DNA from: a bacterium
GTDB lineage: Bacteria > Verrucomicrobiota > Verrucomicrobiia > Limisphaerales > UBA8199
DNA length: 37,755 nucleotides
Assembly (NCBI GenBank): GCA_021784555.1
Contig: JAJYHY010000038.1
Location: 1 to 37,755, forward strand
Direction: 5' to 3'
The translations under genes were made by a program, and so were the position numbers. The notes beneath the pieces are model-generated. The model saw nothing but the letters and a program-made list of their open reading frames with translations. It was not told the DNA's origin and ran no database searches. Positions 17,504-26,594 of this stretch are shown in pieces (positions within the stretch are counted from its first letter, which is position 1; every line of letters begins with the position of its first letter).

Positions 17504-18814
17504 ATGAACCTGGCACCTCGAACCCTGTCGCGATACGCCGCGCTGGCTGGCCTGCTGGCACTGACGCTCCAAGCCCGCGCTCAACTGACTGTCTCGGTCA
17601 CCACCCCCGGCAGTACCACGGCGCCCGTGGTCTTCACCTTCAACGAGGCGATGGATACCAACGCTACGACGGCTCAATTCATTGTTATTTCCAATCCGAT
17701 GAACCCGCCGCAGGTCACCTCCTCCTGGAATGCCGACTTCACAGTCCTGACCTGCACTCCGGTTCAACCCTGGCCTGCCACACAGGTGACTTATGTGGTG
17801 GGAGCGCAAAGTCAAACGGGCGACTCGCTGGGTAATCCCCTGTCCGGCTATGGCACTTTCACCGCCGGTTCCGGAGGCGGCAATACCGGCTCCGGCACAA
17901 ACCGGATTACAGTCTGCAGTGCCGGCGTCGTTCACACCTACAATCAGGATTCAAGCGCCTCGCCGGCCCTAGACACCAACGCGCCCTACGGCTTTCTTGC
18001 CGCCACCGTCGTGGCCTCGAATGTGGCCGCCACGGCTGTTTCGGTGACCTTGCCTACAAGCATTGTGAAGTCGCTCTCAAATCCTGTCAGGAAAGAGGAC
18101 TACATTTTCTATGATTTTAGTTCCAACCTGACGAGCTTCAACGCGACCTATCCCGCGGGGGACTATGCTTTCCAAATCACCGCCACCCCGCAAAACCAGC
18201 AGACGACCGCTACCCTGCCCGCAACGACGGATCAGCCTAATGCGCCGCACGTCACCAACTGGAGCGCCCTCCAGGCGGTAAACCCTTCGCAGCCGTTCGT
18301 GCTGACTTGGGACCCGTTCGTGGGCGCTACCGGCAACGATTTCATCTCTGTCGATGTCTCTGGTGATGCCGGCCAGGTCTTCTTCACTGGTGGCTTGGGC
18401 AGCACCAACGGCCTCAAGGGCACGGCCACTTCCGTAACAATTCCTGCCGGGAAATTCCAGACCAACTCCTCTTATGACGTGGTGGTGACTTTCTATCGGT
18501 GGACAGCCCACACTAACGCTACCATCGCCGCCTTTGGCTTTCGGGCAACCGCGACTGATTTGGGCCTGGATACATCCAACGGCGGCACGGCTGTCCAGCC
18601 GGTGATCTCCGAACCAGTCTTTGCCGGAAACGCGCTCAGCTTTAATGTCACTGCCTCCGCCGGCCAAACTCTCATCCTCGAATCCAGCCCGGACCTGACG
18701 CCGGGTTCGTGGACGACGGCGTTCACGACGAATAGCCCGGGTACTGAGGTTCATATTACCGCCCCAGTCTCAGCGGCGCCGAAAGAATTTTACCGGCTTC
18801 GCCTTGGGCCTTAA
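17504..18814 (+). CDS. secreted Ig-like-domain hypothetical protein
   Basis: Signal peptide MNLAPRTLSRYAALAGLLALTLQARAQ; Big_5-like VVFTFNEAMDTNATTAQFIV; C-terminal FNVTASAGQTLILESSPDLTPGSWTT. Confidence 0.75.
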   Translation: MNLAPRTLSRYAALAGLLALTLQARAQLTVSVTTPGSTTAPVVFTFNEAMDTNATTAQFIVISNPMNPPQVTSSWNADFTVLTCTPVQPWPATQVTYVVGAQSQTGDSLGNPLSGYGTFTAGSGGGNTGSGTNRITVCSAGVVHTYNQDSSASPALDTNAPYGFLAATVVASNVAATAVSVTLPTSIVKSLSNPVRKEDYIFYDFSSNLTSFNATYPAGDYAFQITATPQNQQTTATLPATTDQPNAPHVTNWSALQAVNPSQPFVLTWDPFVGATGNDFISVDVSGDAGQVFFTGGLGSTNGLKGTATSVTIPAGKFQTNSSYDVVVTFYRWTAHTNATIAAFGFRATATDLGLDTSNGGTAVQPVISEPVFAGNALSFNVTASAGQTLILESSPDLTPGSWTTAFTTNSPGTEVHITAPVSAAPKEFYRLRLGP

Positions 18815-18821
18815 GTTAAGC

Positions 18822-18855
18822 CTGACTGCGCAGGCGGTTTGACCTGATCAGTTGC
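18822..18855. repeat. fragment of element A right end
   Basis: gcgcaggcggtttgacctgatcagttgc resembles gcgtcaggcggcttgacctgagcagttac of copy 3. Confidence 0.6.
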
Positions 18856-18879
18856 GGTCAGATTTTGCAGAGATAGATT

Positions 18880-19617
18880 ATGGCAGCGGAACGAGACGCA
18901 GGAACCTTGAATTGCCCTATGTGCGGGGCCGCGGTGGCGAGCAGCGCCACCCGTTGCGAGCATTGCGGCGCGCGGTTGGCGACGGTGGCCTGTCCCTCCT
19001 GTTTCGGGATGATTTTTCAGGGCGCAAAGTTCTGCCCTCATTGTGGCGCGCCAGTGGAGCGGGAGGAGATCGGGGCGGCCAAGGAGAAATGCCCCCGTTG
19101 CGGGGTGGAGATGAAGACGGTGCAACTCGGCAAGACGACCCTGCTGGAATGTCCCCAGTGCGAGGGCACGTGGGTGGATGCCGCCTCGCTGGAACGGATT
19201 CAGGCCGACAGCGAGAGCCAGGCGGCGGTGTTGGGCAACGCCCAACATCTCCCCGACTCCGATTCGGCTCCGCTGGAAGAAAAGATCCGGTATTTGCCCT
19301 GCCCCGTCTGCCAGAAGCTCATGAACCGCGTCAATTTCGCCCATTGCTCCCATGTGGTGGTGGATGTCTGCAAAGCGCATGGGACCTGGTTCGATAAAGA
19401 TGAACTGCGCCAGATCGTCGAGTTCATCCGGGGCGGTGGACTGGAGCAGGCACGCGAGCGAGAGATCGCCAAACTGGAGCAGGAGCGGCGGGAACTGAGC
19501 GCCGCCCGCGCCTCCCAGCTCAGCTCGGCCCCGGCCTTTCCGGACACGTTCGATTATGGCGAGCGTCACCGGGGTATCTCGGCTGTGGCGAACCTGATTT
19601 GGTCGTTGCTGGATTGA
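18880..19617 (+). CDS. zinc-ribbon / zf-TFIIB-domain protein
   Basis: Multiple CxxC pairs: CPMCGAAV...CEHCG, CPSCF...FCPHCGAPV, CPRCGVEMKT...LLECPQCEGTWVDAASLERI, CPVCQKLMNR...GTWFDKDELRQIVEFI. Confidence 0.85.
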   Translation: MAAERDAGTLNCPMCGAAVASSATRCEHCGARLATVACPSCFGMIFQGAKFCPHCGAPVEREEIGAAKEKCPRCGVEMKTVQLGKTTLLECPQCEGTWVDAASLERIQADSESQAAVLGNAQHLPDSDSAPLEEKIRYLPCPVCQKLMNRVNFAHCSHVVVDVCKAHGTWFDKDELRQIVEFIRGGGLEQAREREIAKLEQERRELSAARASQLSSAPAFPDTFDYGERHRGISAVANLIWSLLD

Positions 19618-19624
19618 ATGAGAC

Positions 19625-19858
19625 ATGAATCTGAGCCACATTCGTGAGCGGCTGACCAATGGATTTCACCCCTTTGCGGTTGAACTGACCAACGGGCGTC
19701 GGTTCGAGGTGCGGCACCCTGATTTTCTCATTGTTGGCAAGAACATTATCGCCATCCTCGGGCGAAACGATGTCATCACGAAAATCGACGCCCTCCACAT
19801 CGTTTCCATCACGGACCTGCCTCAAAAGAATCCGCCCCACAACCGTTCGACGAAGTGA
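19625..19858 (+). CDS. hypothetical small protein
   Basis: MNLSHIRERLTNGFHPFAVELTNGRRFEVRHPDFLIVGKNIIAILGRNDVITKIDALHIVSITDL; protein-like, directly downstream of 18880..19617. Confidence 0.65.
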   Translation: MNLSHIRERLTNGFHPFAVELTNGRRFEVRHPDFLIVGKNIIAILGRNDVITKIDALHIVSITDLPQKNPPHNRSTK

Positions 19859-19911
19859 AATGGTTTTCCCTCACGACAATGACGGTGGATCCCCGTCCAC
19901 CTCGAAGCGCG

Positions 19912-20733
19912 CTATGAGCGGAATCCCAGCAATTCCCGCGCCTTTGCGCGGAGGTCATCCTGCCTCATCAGCGATTCGCCTACGAGGATGGCATTGACGC
20001 CGCAGGCCGCCAGGCGCTCCACGTCTTCCCGGGTGTGAATGCCGCTTTCAGCCACCAGGAGTGGCGGGGCAGGCGGGGCGCTGGATTTCAGGGCGGAGTG
20101 GAGACGCTGGGCCAAACGCTCCGTCGTCGCGAGATCAACCTTGAATGTCCTCAAGTCGCGATTGTTCACCCCGATTAGTTCGGGGCCAATGCCCAAGGCC
20201 CGCTCCAGTTCGTGCTCGTCATGCACCTCGACCAGCGCGGCCAAACCGCCACCTCGGGCGAGGGAATGCAGCGCTGCCAATCGCTCGTCGTCCAGAATCG
20301 CCACGATGAGCAGGATAGCGTCCGCCCCCCACTCCACCGCCTCAAGAATCTGACGGTCATCGATGATGAAATCCTTGCGCAAGAGGGGCAGACTCACCGC
20401 CTCCCGGATTTGCCGCAGAGAGGTCAAACACCCTTGGAAAAACTTCTCATCCGTCAGAACCGACAGGCAACTCGCTTCCGCCGCTTCATACTGTCGGGCT
20501 ATCTGGACCGGGTCGAAGTCCGCCCGAATAACACCCGCCGATGGCGATGCCTTTTTCACCTCCGCGATCAGCGCCACGTCTCCGACCTTGGGACGCCGCA
20601 GTGCGGCGAGGAAATCCCGCGGCGGCCTCCGCGCCAGATTGGCTGCCCGGAGATCGGCGGCTGAGACGGGGCGCTGCGGCAAGCGCGCGACTTCGCGTTG
20701 CTTTTCTTCGACGATGGTTTGGAGAATGGTCAC
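19912..20733 (-). CDS. trpC: indole-3-glycerol-phosphate synthase, GTG start overlapping prfB stop
   Basis: [74 protein letters not shown] at 20733 within GTGA overlap. Confidence 0.94.
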   Translation of the reverse strand: MTILQTIVEEKQREVARLPQRPVSAADLRAANLARRPPRDFLAALRRPKVGDVALIAEVKKASPSAGVIRADFDPVQIARQYEAAEASCLSVLTDEKFFQGCLTSLRQIREAVSLPLLRKDFIIDDRQILEAVEWGADAILLIVAILDDERLAALHSLARGGGLAALVEVHDEHELERALGIGPELIGVNNRDLRTFKVDLATTERLAQRLHSALKSSAPPAPPLLVAESGIHTREDVERLAACGVNAILVGESLMRQDDLRAKARELLGFRS

Positions 20734-21876
20734 TCCTCGTCGTCTTTGATTCCCTGCATCCGCTTGGTCGGAGAACCCGCGCGCAGCCAACCGTTGACGA
20801 ACATGTCCAGGTCGCCGTCCATCACGGCCTGCGTGTTGCTGGTCTCGATCCCGGTTCGCAGGTCCTTCACCATTCGATAGGGCTGAAACACATAACTGCG
20901 GATCTGGTTGCCCCACGAAATGCTGCCTTTTTCGCCATAAAACCGCTCCATTTCGGCCTTCTGCTGGTCCAGGCGCTGAGCGTAGATTTTTGAAATCAGC
21001 AGCCTTAAGGCGGTAGCGCGGTTCTGGTGTTGGGAACGCTGGCTCTGCGAGGCGGCGATAATGCCGGTCGGAATATGCGTGATCCGGACTGCCGTCTCTA
21101 CTTTGTTGACGTTCTGGCCGCCTTTGCCCCCGGAACGGTAAGTGTCCACCTTCAGTTCGCTGGGTGGAATCGTGATGTCCGATGACGTCTCCTCGATTTC
21201 GGCGATGGTATCGACGCTGGCAAAACTGGTATGCCGCCGCTTGTTCGCGTCAAACGGAGAAAGGCGCACCAGGCGATGGACCCCGCGTTCGGCCTTGCAG
21301 AAGCCGTAGGCATTCTCGCCTCGAATGAGGAGCGTGGCGCTCTTGATTCCAGCCGTTTCTCCCGGCAGCACATCTTCCATATCGGCCTCCCAGCCCCGAG
21401 ACTCGGCCCATCGCTGATACATTCGCAGCAGCATGTTCGCCCAGTCGCACGACTCAGTCCCGCCGGCGCCGGCATTGATGCTCATGATGCAGTTGCTCGA
21501 ATCGTGAGGACCGTTCAGAAAGATCCTTAGCTCCAGGGCATCGAGCTCCTTGATGAAGCGCGAAACGTCGGTTCCCAGCTCCTCTTCAACCTTCGCCTGC
21601 CCGGAGTCCGGTTCGGCCTCCCCCAACTCAAGCATGACGTGAAGGTCTTCCAACTCCTTCTGCGCCTGGAGAAGCGGTTCGGTTTTGCCGCGAAGAACGC
21701 CGGCCTCCTCAATGAGCTTTTGGGCCTGATCCTTATTATTCCAGAAGCCGTCCGCCGCCATCAAAGCATCGACCTCGGCGAGGCGCTTTTGAGCGGTCGG
21801 GACGTCAAAGAAACCTCCGCAGGTGGTTCAATTTGTCCGCGGCGGTGGTTAATTCAGAACGGATGGAATCAAACAT
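20730..21876 (-). CDS. prfB: peptide chain release factor 2 with programmed +1 frameshift
   Basis: ORF 20730..21764 has [23 protein letters not shown]; upstream ATG at 21876 reads [23 protein letters not shown] then TGA (21807-21805); CGGAGGTTTCTTTGAC is an RF2 frameshift site, +1 shift joins [23 protein letters not shown]. Confidence 0.95.
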
Positions 21877-21977
21877 CTTTCTCCAATCTATGCTGGCACC
21901 TCCGCTGGGGCAAGCCAAACATCAAGCACCGCGGCAATGCACGTTTTATGTTTGGGGAAGGAAAGAAGAGGAAAGTG

Positions 21978-21997
21978 GTCCCGACCCGTGTCGGGAC
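21978..21997. terminator. possible hairpin terminator downstream of the GH116-like gene
   Basis: gtcccgac ccgt gtcgggac, 8-bp stem; pyrimidine-rich tract follows on the minus strand. Confidence 0.35.
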
Positions 21998-22082
21998 ACT
22001 CCAAGGGCTTCGCCAGGGTCCGCGCCCTCGAGATCTCCAAAGGCTTGGCTGACCCTTGGGCGTTTGCCGGGCCGGCCGGTGG

Positions 22083-22163
22083 GTACCCCGCGGAGCGTTT
22101 GCGGCGCTGACCGCCGCTTTCAGTTTCTCTCCCTCATCAAACCTAAAAAGAATTGCTGCCGCC
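22083..22163 (-). repeat. dispersed repeat family B, copy 2
   Basis: Reverse complement gagaaactgaaagcggcggtcagcgccgcaaacgctccgcggggtac matches 11457..11544. Confidence 0.65.
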
Positions 22164-22266
22164 AAGCCCCCCAGTGTTGGCTGGGACGGGCCCGTAGTTG
22201 GACTCATTTTCGATTTGCGGTTTGCGATTGGGGCGGACGTTTCATTCTTTTCGCGGGGGCACTCGG

Positions 22267-25200
22267 TCAGGTCAAGATCAGGTCGAGCGGCATTTCCGGC
22301 CTCAAGGTCAACACTCGTTCGAACCGCACGGACGCGAGGTTCCCCGCGGCGCTGAGCATGGTTCTGACTGCCCGGCCGCCGCACCGCGCCTCGGCCCGGC
22401 TGGGAGTGGCACTGGTCGCAACGGTGATTTGGGAGAGAAGCAATCGGCCCTCCTGAAGGCGGATTTGGTTGCGCTGGGTCAGAGCCGTTCGTGATTGAGC
22501 CAGGGCGCCCCAGCCTTCCGGCCCCGTGAAGAGGCATCTGAAGTCCTTTGGCTCATAGCAGGGCGCCAGATGCAGCGCCCGGCGCGGCCCGTCGTACCTC
22601 CAGCCCGACAGGGCCAAAAGCAGCGACCAGGACGACATGGCCCGGGCATAGTGGCCACCACACTCGATTTCGTTCCAGGGATTGCGGGGGATAGGAGGGC
22701 GTGGCACACCGTCGTAACGGTCGCGCGCGCCCTTGACGATAGCGAGGCCCTCTTCGAGCAGCCCCTCGTAAATCATGAGCGCGGCGACCTGGTATTCAAT
22801 CCCCGTCCAGACTTCGTCCGAGTAGAGCATGACGCGCGGAGGGCGGCCTCCCTTGGGCCAGGTGCAAATGATCAGGCCCTTGTCCTTGGCGCCCGCAAAG
22901 GCCCGCGGTGAATGGCGCCAGCCGGTGAGGTCGGATTTGAAGTTGTACTTGAAGATGGCCTTCAGAGACGAGAGGACCATCTCCTTGGGGAGGATATAAC
23001 CCAGCCCAAGCTGGTGGGCCCACCATTGGCCGATGAGTTGATCTGCCATGCAGCCGGGGCCGACTTCGCCCGACCGGTGGAGGTAATCCGGGAGGTGCTG
23101 CTGGAAGTACTGACCGTTCCAGCACAGCTCGATCAGCTTCCTCTGGCCCCTTTGGAAAATGGCGTGGAATTGTTCGGCGGCGGCGGAATCGCCCATGCGG
23201 CGGGCCCATTCCTCGCCGGCTCGCAGAGCGGCGAGATAATAGCCGCTGATGAAGGTGGTAACGCCGTGCAGGGCCTCGTCGTAAGTATTCCACTGATCAT
23301 CCTGGAGAATGCCGGCGGGCTGGCCGTCCGCCAGCCTGGCGTCGCGGTTCATGAGGTAGTGGACGGCGCGCTTAACCCGCGGCCAGTATTCTTCGAGAAA
23401 CGCGGCGTCCGGGCTGTTGAGGGCCTCACGATAGGCCTTGAGGATGCAACTGGCCTGGCCGTCGGTAAAGGGGTGCTCGCCGGTCGGATAGGGCGGCGAA
23501 GGGACCTGCGTGCGGTTGTTGATCCCGCCATCGGGCCGTTGTTGATGCATGTAGTCGATGCGGCGCATCTCCCTCTCAAGCGCGGGGAAGAGGTGTGCCA
23601 GGGCCTGTTCGTAGCCCCAGACGTGGGTGCAGGTCGGCTGACAACAACCATTGGAGCCCTCCCAACCGTAGATGTCCCCGTTGGCGATTCGAAAGACCAC
23701 GCCGATGTGCCGGATGGTGCCGGCGTTGGCGGTTACGGCGTCAAGGAGCCACCAGGGCAGAGTGCTCGAGTAAAGCAGGTCACGGAACGAGGCGGTCCGC
23801 TGCCGCAACTCATCGAACTTTTCGGCGCTTTCTCGCACCACCGCCTCCGCATCCGCCCAGCGGGTGGCGTAATGGCAGCCCATCCAGGTTTCGTCTCCGT
23901 TCCTGTCCGGTGAGCTGTACTTGTTCGGATAATGCCACGCCAGCAGGAAGGGGATTTCGACGCTGCCTCCGGCGGGGATGGTGACGGTCGAAGCAACGGC
24001 GCCATTGAGGGTTCGGCCCGCCGGACTCGGCTTCGTGGCACTGGCGTTCTCAACTCGCTCGAACCGGCCTTGGACGGAGAAGGTCTGCCACGCCGAATCC
24101 CAATCTTCGAAGCCAGGCAACACCGAGGGTTCTGGTCCCAGGGTGGCCAAGGCCAGCGTGCCGAAACCGGGCGCCTTGGGATGAATACCTGCCGGGACAG
24201 TATAGGTCGCGCCGACGAGGCCGCAGAGCAGAGAATAAGCCCTCTGGCGGAGGCTCGATATGCCCGCTTGTTCCGGCTCCAGGACGGCGCCCGCCGTGAT
24301 AACCACCTTGCCCTTTCCTAACGGCCATGAAATCAGTGCCGTTCCGTCTGGCGCAGTGGAGCGTTCGGCTCCGGCACGCAATTCCAGATCTGAGAATCTT
24401 ACTCGAGCGCGCCCGTCTTGCGGCGCCACTGGTTCGACCCCGCTGAAACGGGCCGGGAGCAACTCCTCCAGCAAGGCCATCAGGGAGCGCTTGCCCGGAA
24501 GGTCCGAGAACTCGATCTGATCAGAGACCGGCTTGCCGCTCGTCCAGGAACCGTAGGCCTGCAGAAGGGGCAGGCGGGTGCCGGCAAAAAGCAGCGTGGC
24601 CCCCGCTTGGACGGCGTCTTTGGCGGTGCGGAGGAATGGCTCGGGCGTTTGGACGGGCGGCTCTTCCAGCCAGATAACCCGGCCAGAGTTCGCGCTGGCG
24701 TTGGCTGTCGGCAGCGTGAAGGAATCGAGGAACTCCAGGTTGAGGTTTTCGGGACGATCGAGGGGAGGGGATTTGAGCGCCCGGAGGTTGTCACTGGCGA
24801 AAATGGTGACCGGACGATCCAGTGTAGGTTCAGGCGCCGCAGTGGCGCGCAGGTGCAATCCGCCGGCCTTGCCAGCCCGGAGGATGTCATTGTAATTCCC
24901 TCCAAATCTCGGATTAAAGACCGAATGGTTAGGCCCGGTGGCGTCGTAGCCAACCGGGTTTTGCATAAAGGCGGCCACTGAAACCCTCTCCGGCTTGCCG
25001 CTCCTGTTGTGAATCCGGAAATTCAGCGCGGCCAGCGGAATGGAAGAGAGGCCGTCGTCCAGCGGCGCGAAGGGAGTAAAAGCGGTCAACTCGAGGACGA
25101 CCGGCGACTCCGAATCCTCGAAACGAAGTTGGGCGATGGGGTATTCGCCGGACATTTCGATGCGGCACACCTTCGGCCAATTTGGCCCGCCGACGGTTTG

Positions 25201-25569
25201 GAGCAACTTGGCCACACCACCGGCGCAGACTGCGAAGTAGAGCGGGACCTCTCCATCTTGAAGCGTGTTGAAAAGCTGCCAGGTCGTGAACTGCCCATCG
25301 ACGCCGATCTCGACGTTGCCGGTTCCAATGCCGCCCAGGTGCATCCGGGCGTCGGTGTGGATGTCTGAAAAGTAGCGCCGCGGCTTGGAGGGGGCAGAAA
25401 GAGAGTGCAGCCAGCGATCAAATTCATCCTTGGGCAGCTCGAAGGCGCCCCAAGCCGGTGTCCCGAACAATACCGCCGCGCTCCCGGTTCCGACGATTCC
25501 CAGGAACTCGCGCCGGGTGAAATCGTTGCCTTGAGGCCCGCATAGTCCCGAACACTTGCACTTGCGCAT
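22267..25569 (-). CDS. GH116-like (GBA2-type) glucosylceramidase with Tat signal
   Basis: Tat-like FTRREFLGIVGTGSAAVLFG; GGIGTGNVEIGVDGQFTTWQLFN; SSTLPWWLLDAVTANAGTIRHIGV; CTHVWGYEQALAHLFPALEREMR; DDQWNTYDEALHG. Confidence 0.85.
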   Translation of the reverse strand: MRKCKCSGLCGPQGNDFTRREFLGIVGTGSAAVLFGTPAWGAFELPKDEFDRWLHSLSAPSKPRRYFSDIHTDARMHLGGIGTGNVEIGVDGQFTTWQLFNTLQDGEVPLYFAVCAGGVAKLLQTVGGPNWPKVCRIEMSGEYPIAQLRFEDSESPVVLELTAFTPFAPLDDGLSSIPLAALNFRIHNRSGKPERVSVAAFMQNPVGYDATGPNHSVFNPRFGGNYNDILRAGKAGGLHLRATAAPEPTLDRPVTIFASDNLRALKSPPLDRPENLNLEFLDSFTLPTANASANSGRVIWLEEPPVQTPEPFLRTAKDAVQAGATLLFAGTRLPLLQAYGSWTSGKPVSDQIEFSDLPGKRSLMALLEELLPARFSGVEPVAPQDGRARVRFSDLELRAGAERSTAPDGTALISWPLGKGKVVITAGAVLEPEQAGISSLRQRAYSLLCGLVGATYTVPAGIHPKAPGFGTLALATLGPEPSVLPGFEDWDSAWQTFSVQGRFERVENASATKPSPAGRTLNGAVASTVTIPAGGSVEIPFLLAWHYPNKYSSPDRNGDETWMGCHYATRWADAEAVVRESAEKFDELRQRTASFRDLLYSSTLPWWLLDAVTANAGTIRHIGVVFRIANGDIYGWEGSNGCCQPTCTHVWGYEQALAHLFPALEREMRRIDYMHQQRPDGGINNRTQVPSPPYPTGEHPFTDGQASCILKAYREALNSPDAAFLEEYWPRVKRAVHYLMNRDARLADGQPAGILQDDQWNTYDEALHGVTTFISGYYLAALRAGEEWARRMGDSAAAEQFHAIFQRGQRKLIELCWNGQYFQQHLPDYLHRSGEVGPGCMADQLIGQWWAHQLGLGYILPKEMVLSSLKAIFKYNFKSDLTGWRHSPRAFAGAKDKGLIICTWPKGGRPPRVMLYSDEVWTGIEYQVAALMIYEGLLEEGLAIVKGARDRYDGVPRPPIPRNPWNEIECGGHYARAMSSWSLLLALSGWRYDGPRRALHLAPCYEPKDFRCLFTGPEGWGALAQSRTALTQRNQIRLQEGRLLLSQITVATSATPSRAEARCGGRAVRTMLSAAGNLASVRFERVLTLRPEMPLDLILT

Positions 25570-25835
25570 AGGATTGGACCTTTAGCAGTTTCGCTGAGGA
25601 TTGGGAAGTCTAGGTTTGGGGGGAGGGCCATGGGAAGATGCCGGACCGTTTTTTTGTACGTACGCACACACGATTTTTCGGTCGAGATCGGGAGCGCGAA
25701 TTAGGAGGCGTTGGCGAGGCCGTTACCGGGTCCACGTTTTCGCTCGGATGACTGTCAAAGAAGCGCGATTGCCCTGGAACCACCTGCAGCATTCCATTCT
25801 TGACGGGTATTTCGTTCTGAAACATATTCCATTAT

Positions 25836-26117
25836 GTGATAGCGAGCTTCGCCGACAAAGAGACCGAGAGGGTCTGGAATCGGCAATTTTCCCGAAAGCT
25901 GCCCACGGACATCCAGGAAACAGCTTTGAACAAGCTGCGTCTGCTCAATGCGGCCGTCCGCCTCCAGAACATGGCGGTTCCACCAGGCAACAGGCTCGAG
26001 GCTTTGAAAGGCGCCCGTAAGGGCCAACACAGCATTCGCATCAACAACCAATGGCGAATATGCTTTCGCTGGGAGAACGGAAACGCCCACGCCGTCGAAA
26101 TTACCGATTACCATTGA
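25836..26117 (+). CDS. higB: HigB-family toxin (GTG start)
   Basis: MIASFADKETERVWNRQFSRKLPTDIQETALNKLRLLNAAVRLQNMAVPPGNRLEALKGARKGQHSIRINNQWRICFRW. Confidence 0.93.
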   Translation: MIASFADKETERVWNRQFSRKLPTDIQETALNKLRLLNAAVRLQNMAVPPGNRLEALKGARKGQHSIRINNQWRICFRWENGNAHAVEITDYH

Positions 26118-26127
26118 CCCATTCTTT

Positions 26128-26427
26128 ATGAAACAGATTCGGCTCACTCCTCCAGGTGAACTTCTTCTCCGAGAATTCATTCAACCCAACGGGATGAGTG
26201 TTTACCGTGTGGCCAAGGACGCCGGCATCCCGCAATCAACGCTGCAATTGATCGTCAGCGGCAGACGCCCTATCAGCGCCGAGACGGCCCTGCGGTTGGG
26301 AGTCTATTTTGGGATTGACGCCCAGTTCTGGATGAATCTTCAGTCGGAGTACGAGCTGCGCCTGGCCGTGGAAGCCAAGCTCGCGCTCATCCAGAAGGAG
26401 GTTCGGCCGCTACGCAAGGCGGCCTGA
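26128..26427 (+). CDS. higA: HigA-family XRE antitoxin
   Basis: PPGELLLREFIQPNGMSVYRVAKDAGIPQSTLQLIVSGRRPISAETALRLGVYFGIDAQFWMNLQSEYELR. Confidence 0.94.
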   Translation: MKQIRLTPPGELLLREFIQPNGMSVYRVAKDAGIPQSTLQLIVSGRRPISAETALRLGVYFGIDAQFWMNLQSEYELRLAVEAKLALIQKEVRPLRKAA

Positions 26428-26493
26428 CCTCCACGCCGATCAGAGAACGACCACGCGGCAAAATTGGTGTGGCCTCAACAATTCGAATCATAA

Positions 26494-26577
26494 CTAAACG
26501 GCGTGAAAGTGAGGCGGTGGATGATCCTCGTAGAACATCCGGATGATGATCCCGTAAAAGCGGCTTAGCTCGGGCAT
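26494..26577 (-). pseudogene. truncated DUF4160 N-terminal fragment
   Basis: ATG at 26577 reads MPELSRFYGIIIRMFYEDHPPPHFHAV* on the minus strand; family N-terminus, then stop. Not in the ORF track. Confidence 0.8.
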
Positions 26578-26594
26578 GGCTTGCGGCTGATACT

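Noticed and set aside
22912-23913. Plus-strand ORF of 333 aa
   Set aside because: Shadow ORF of the GH116-like gene in GC-rich sequence.
25755-26180. Minus-strand ORF of 141 aa
   Set aside because: Antisense to the well-supported higB gene.
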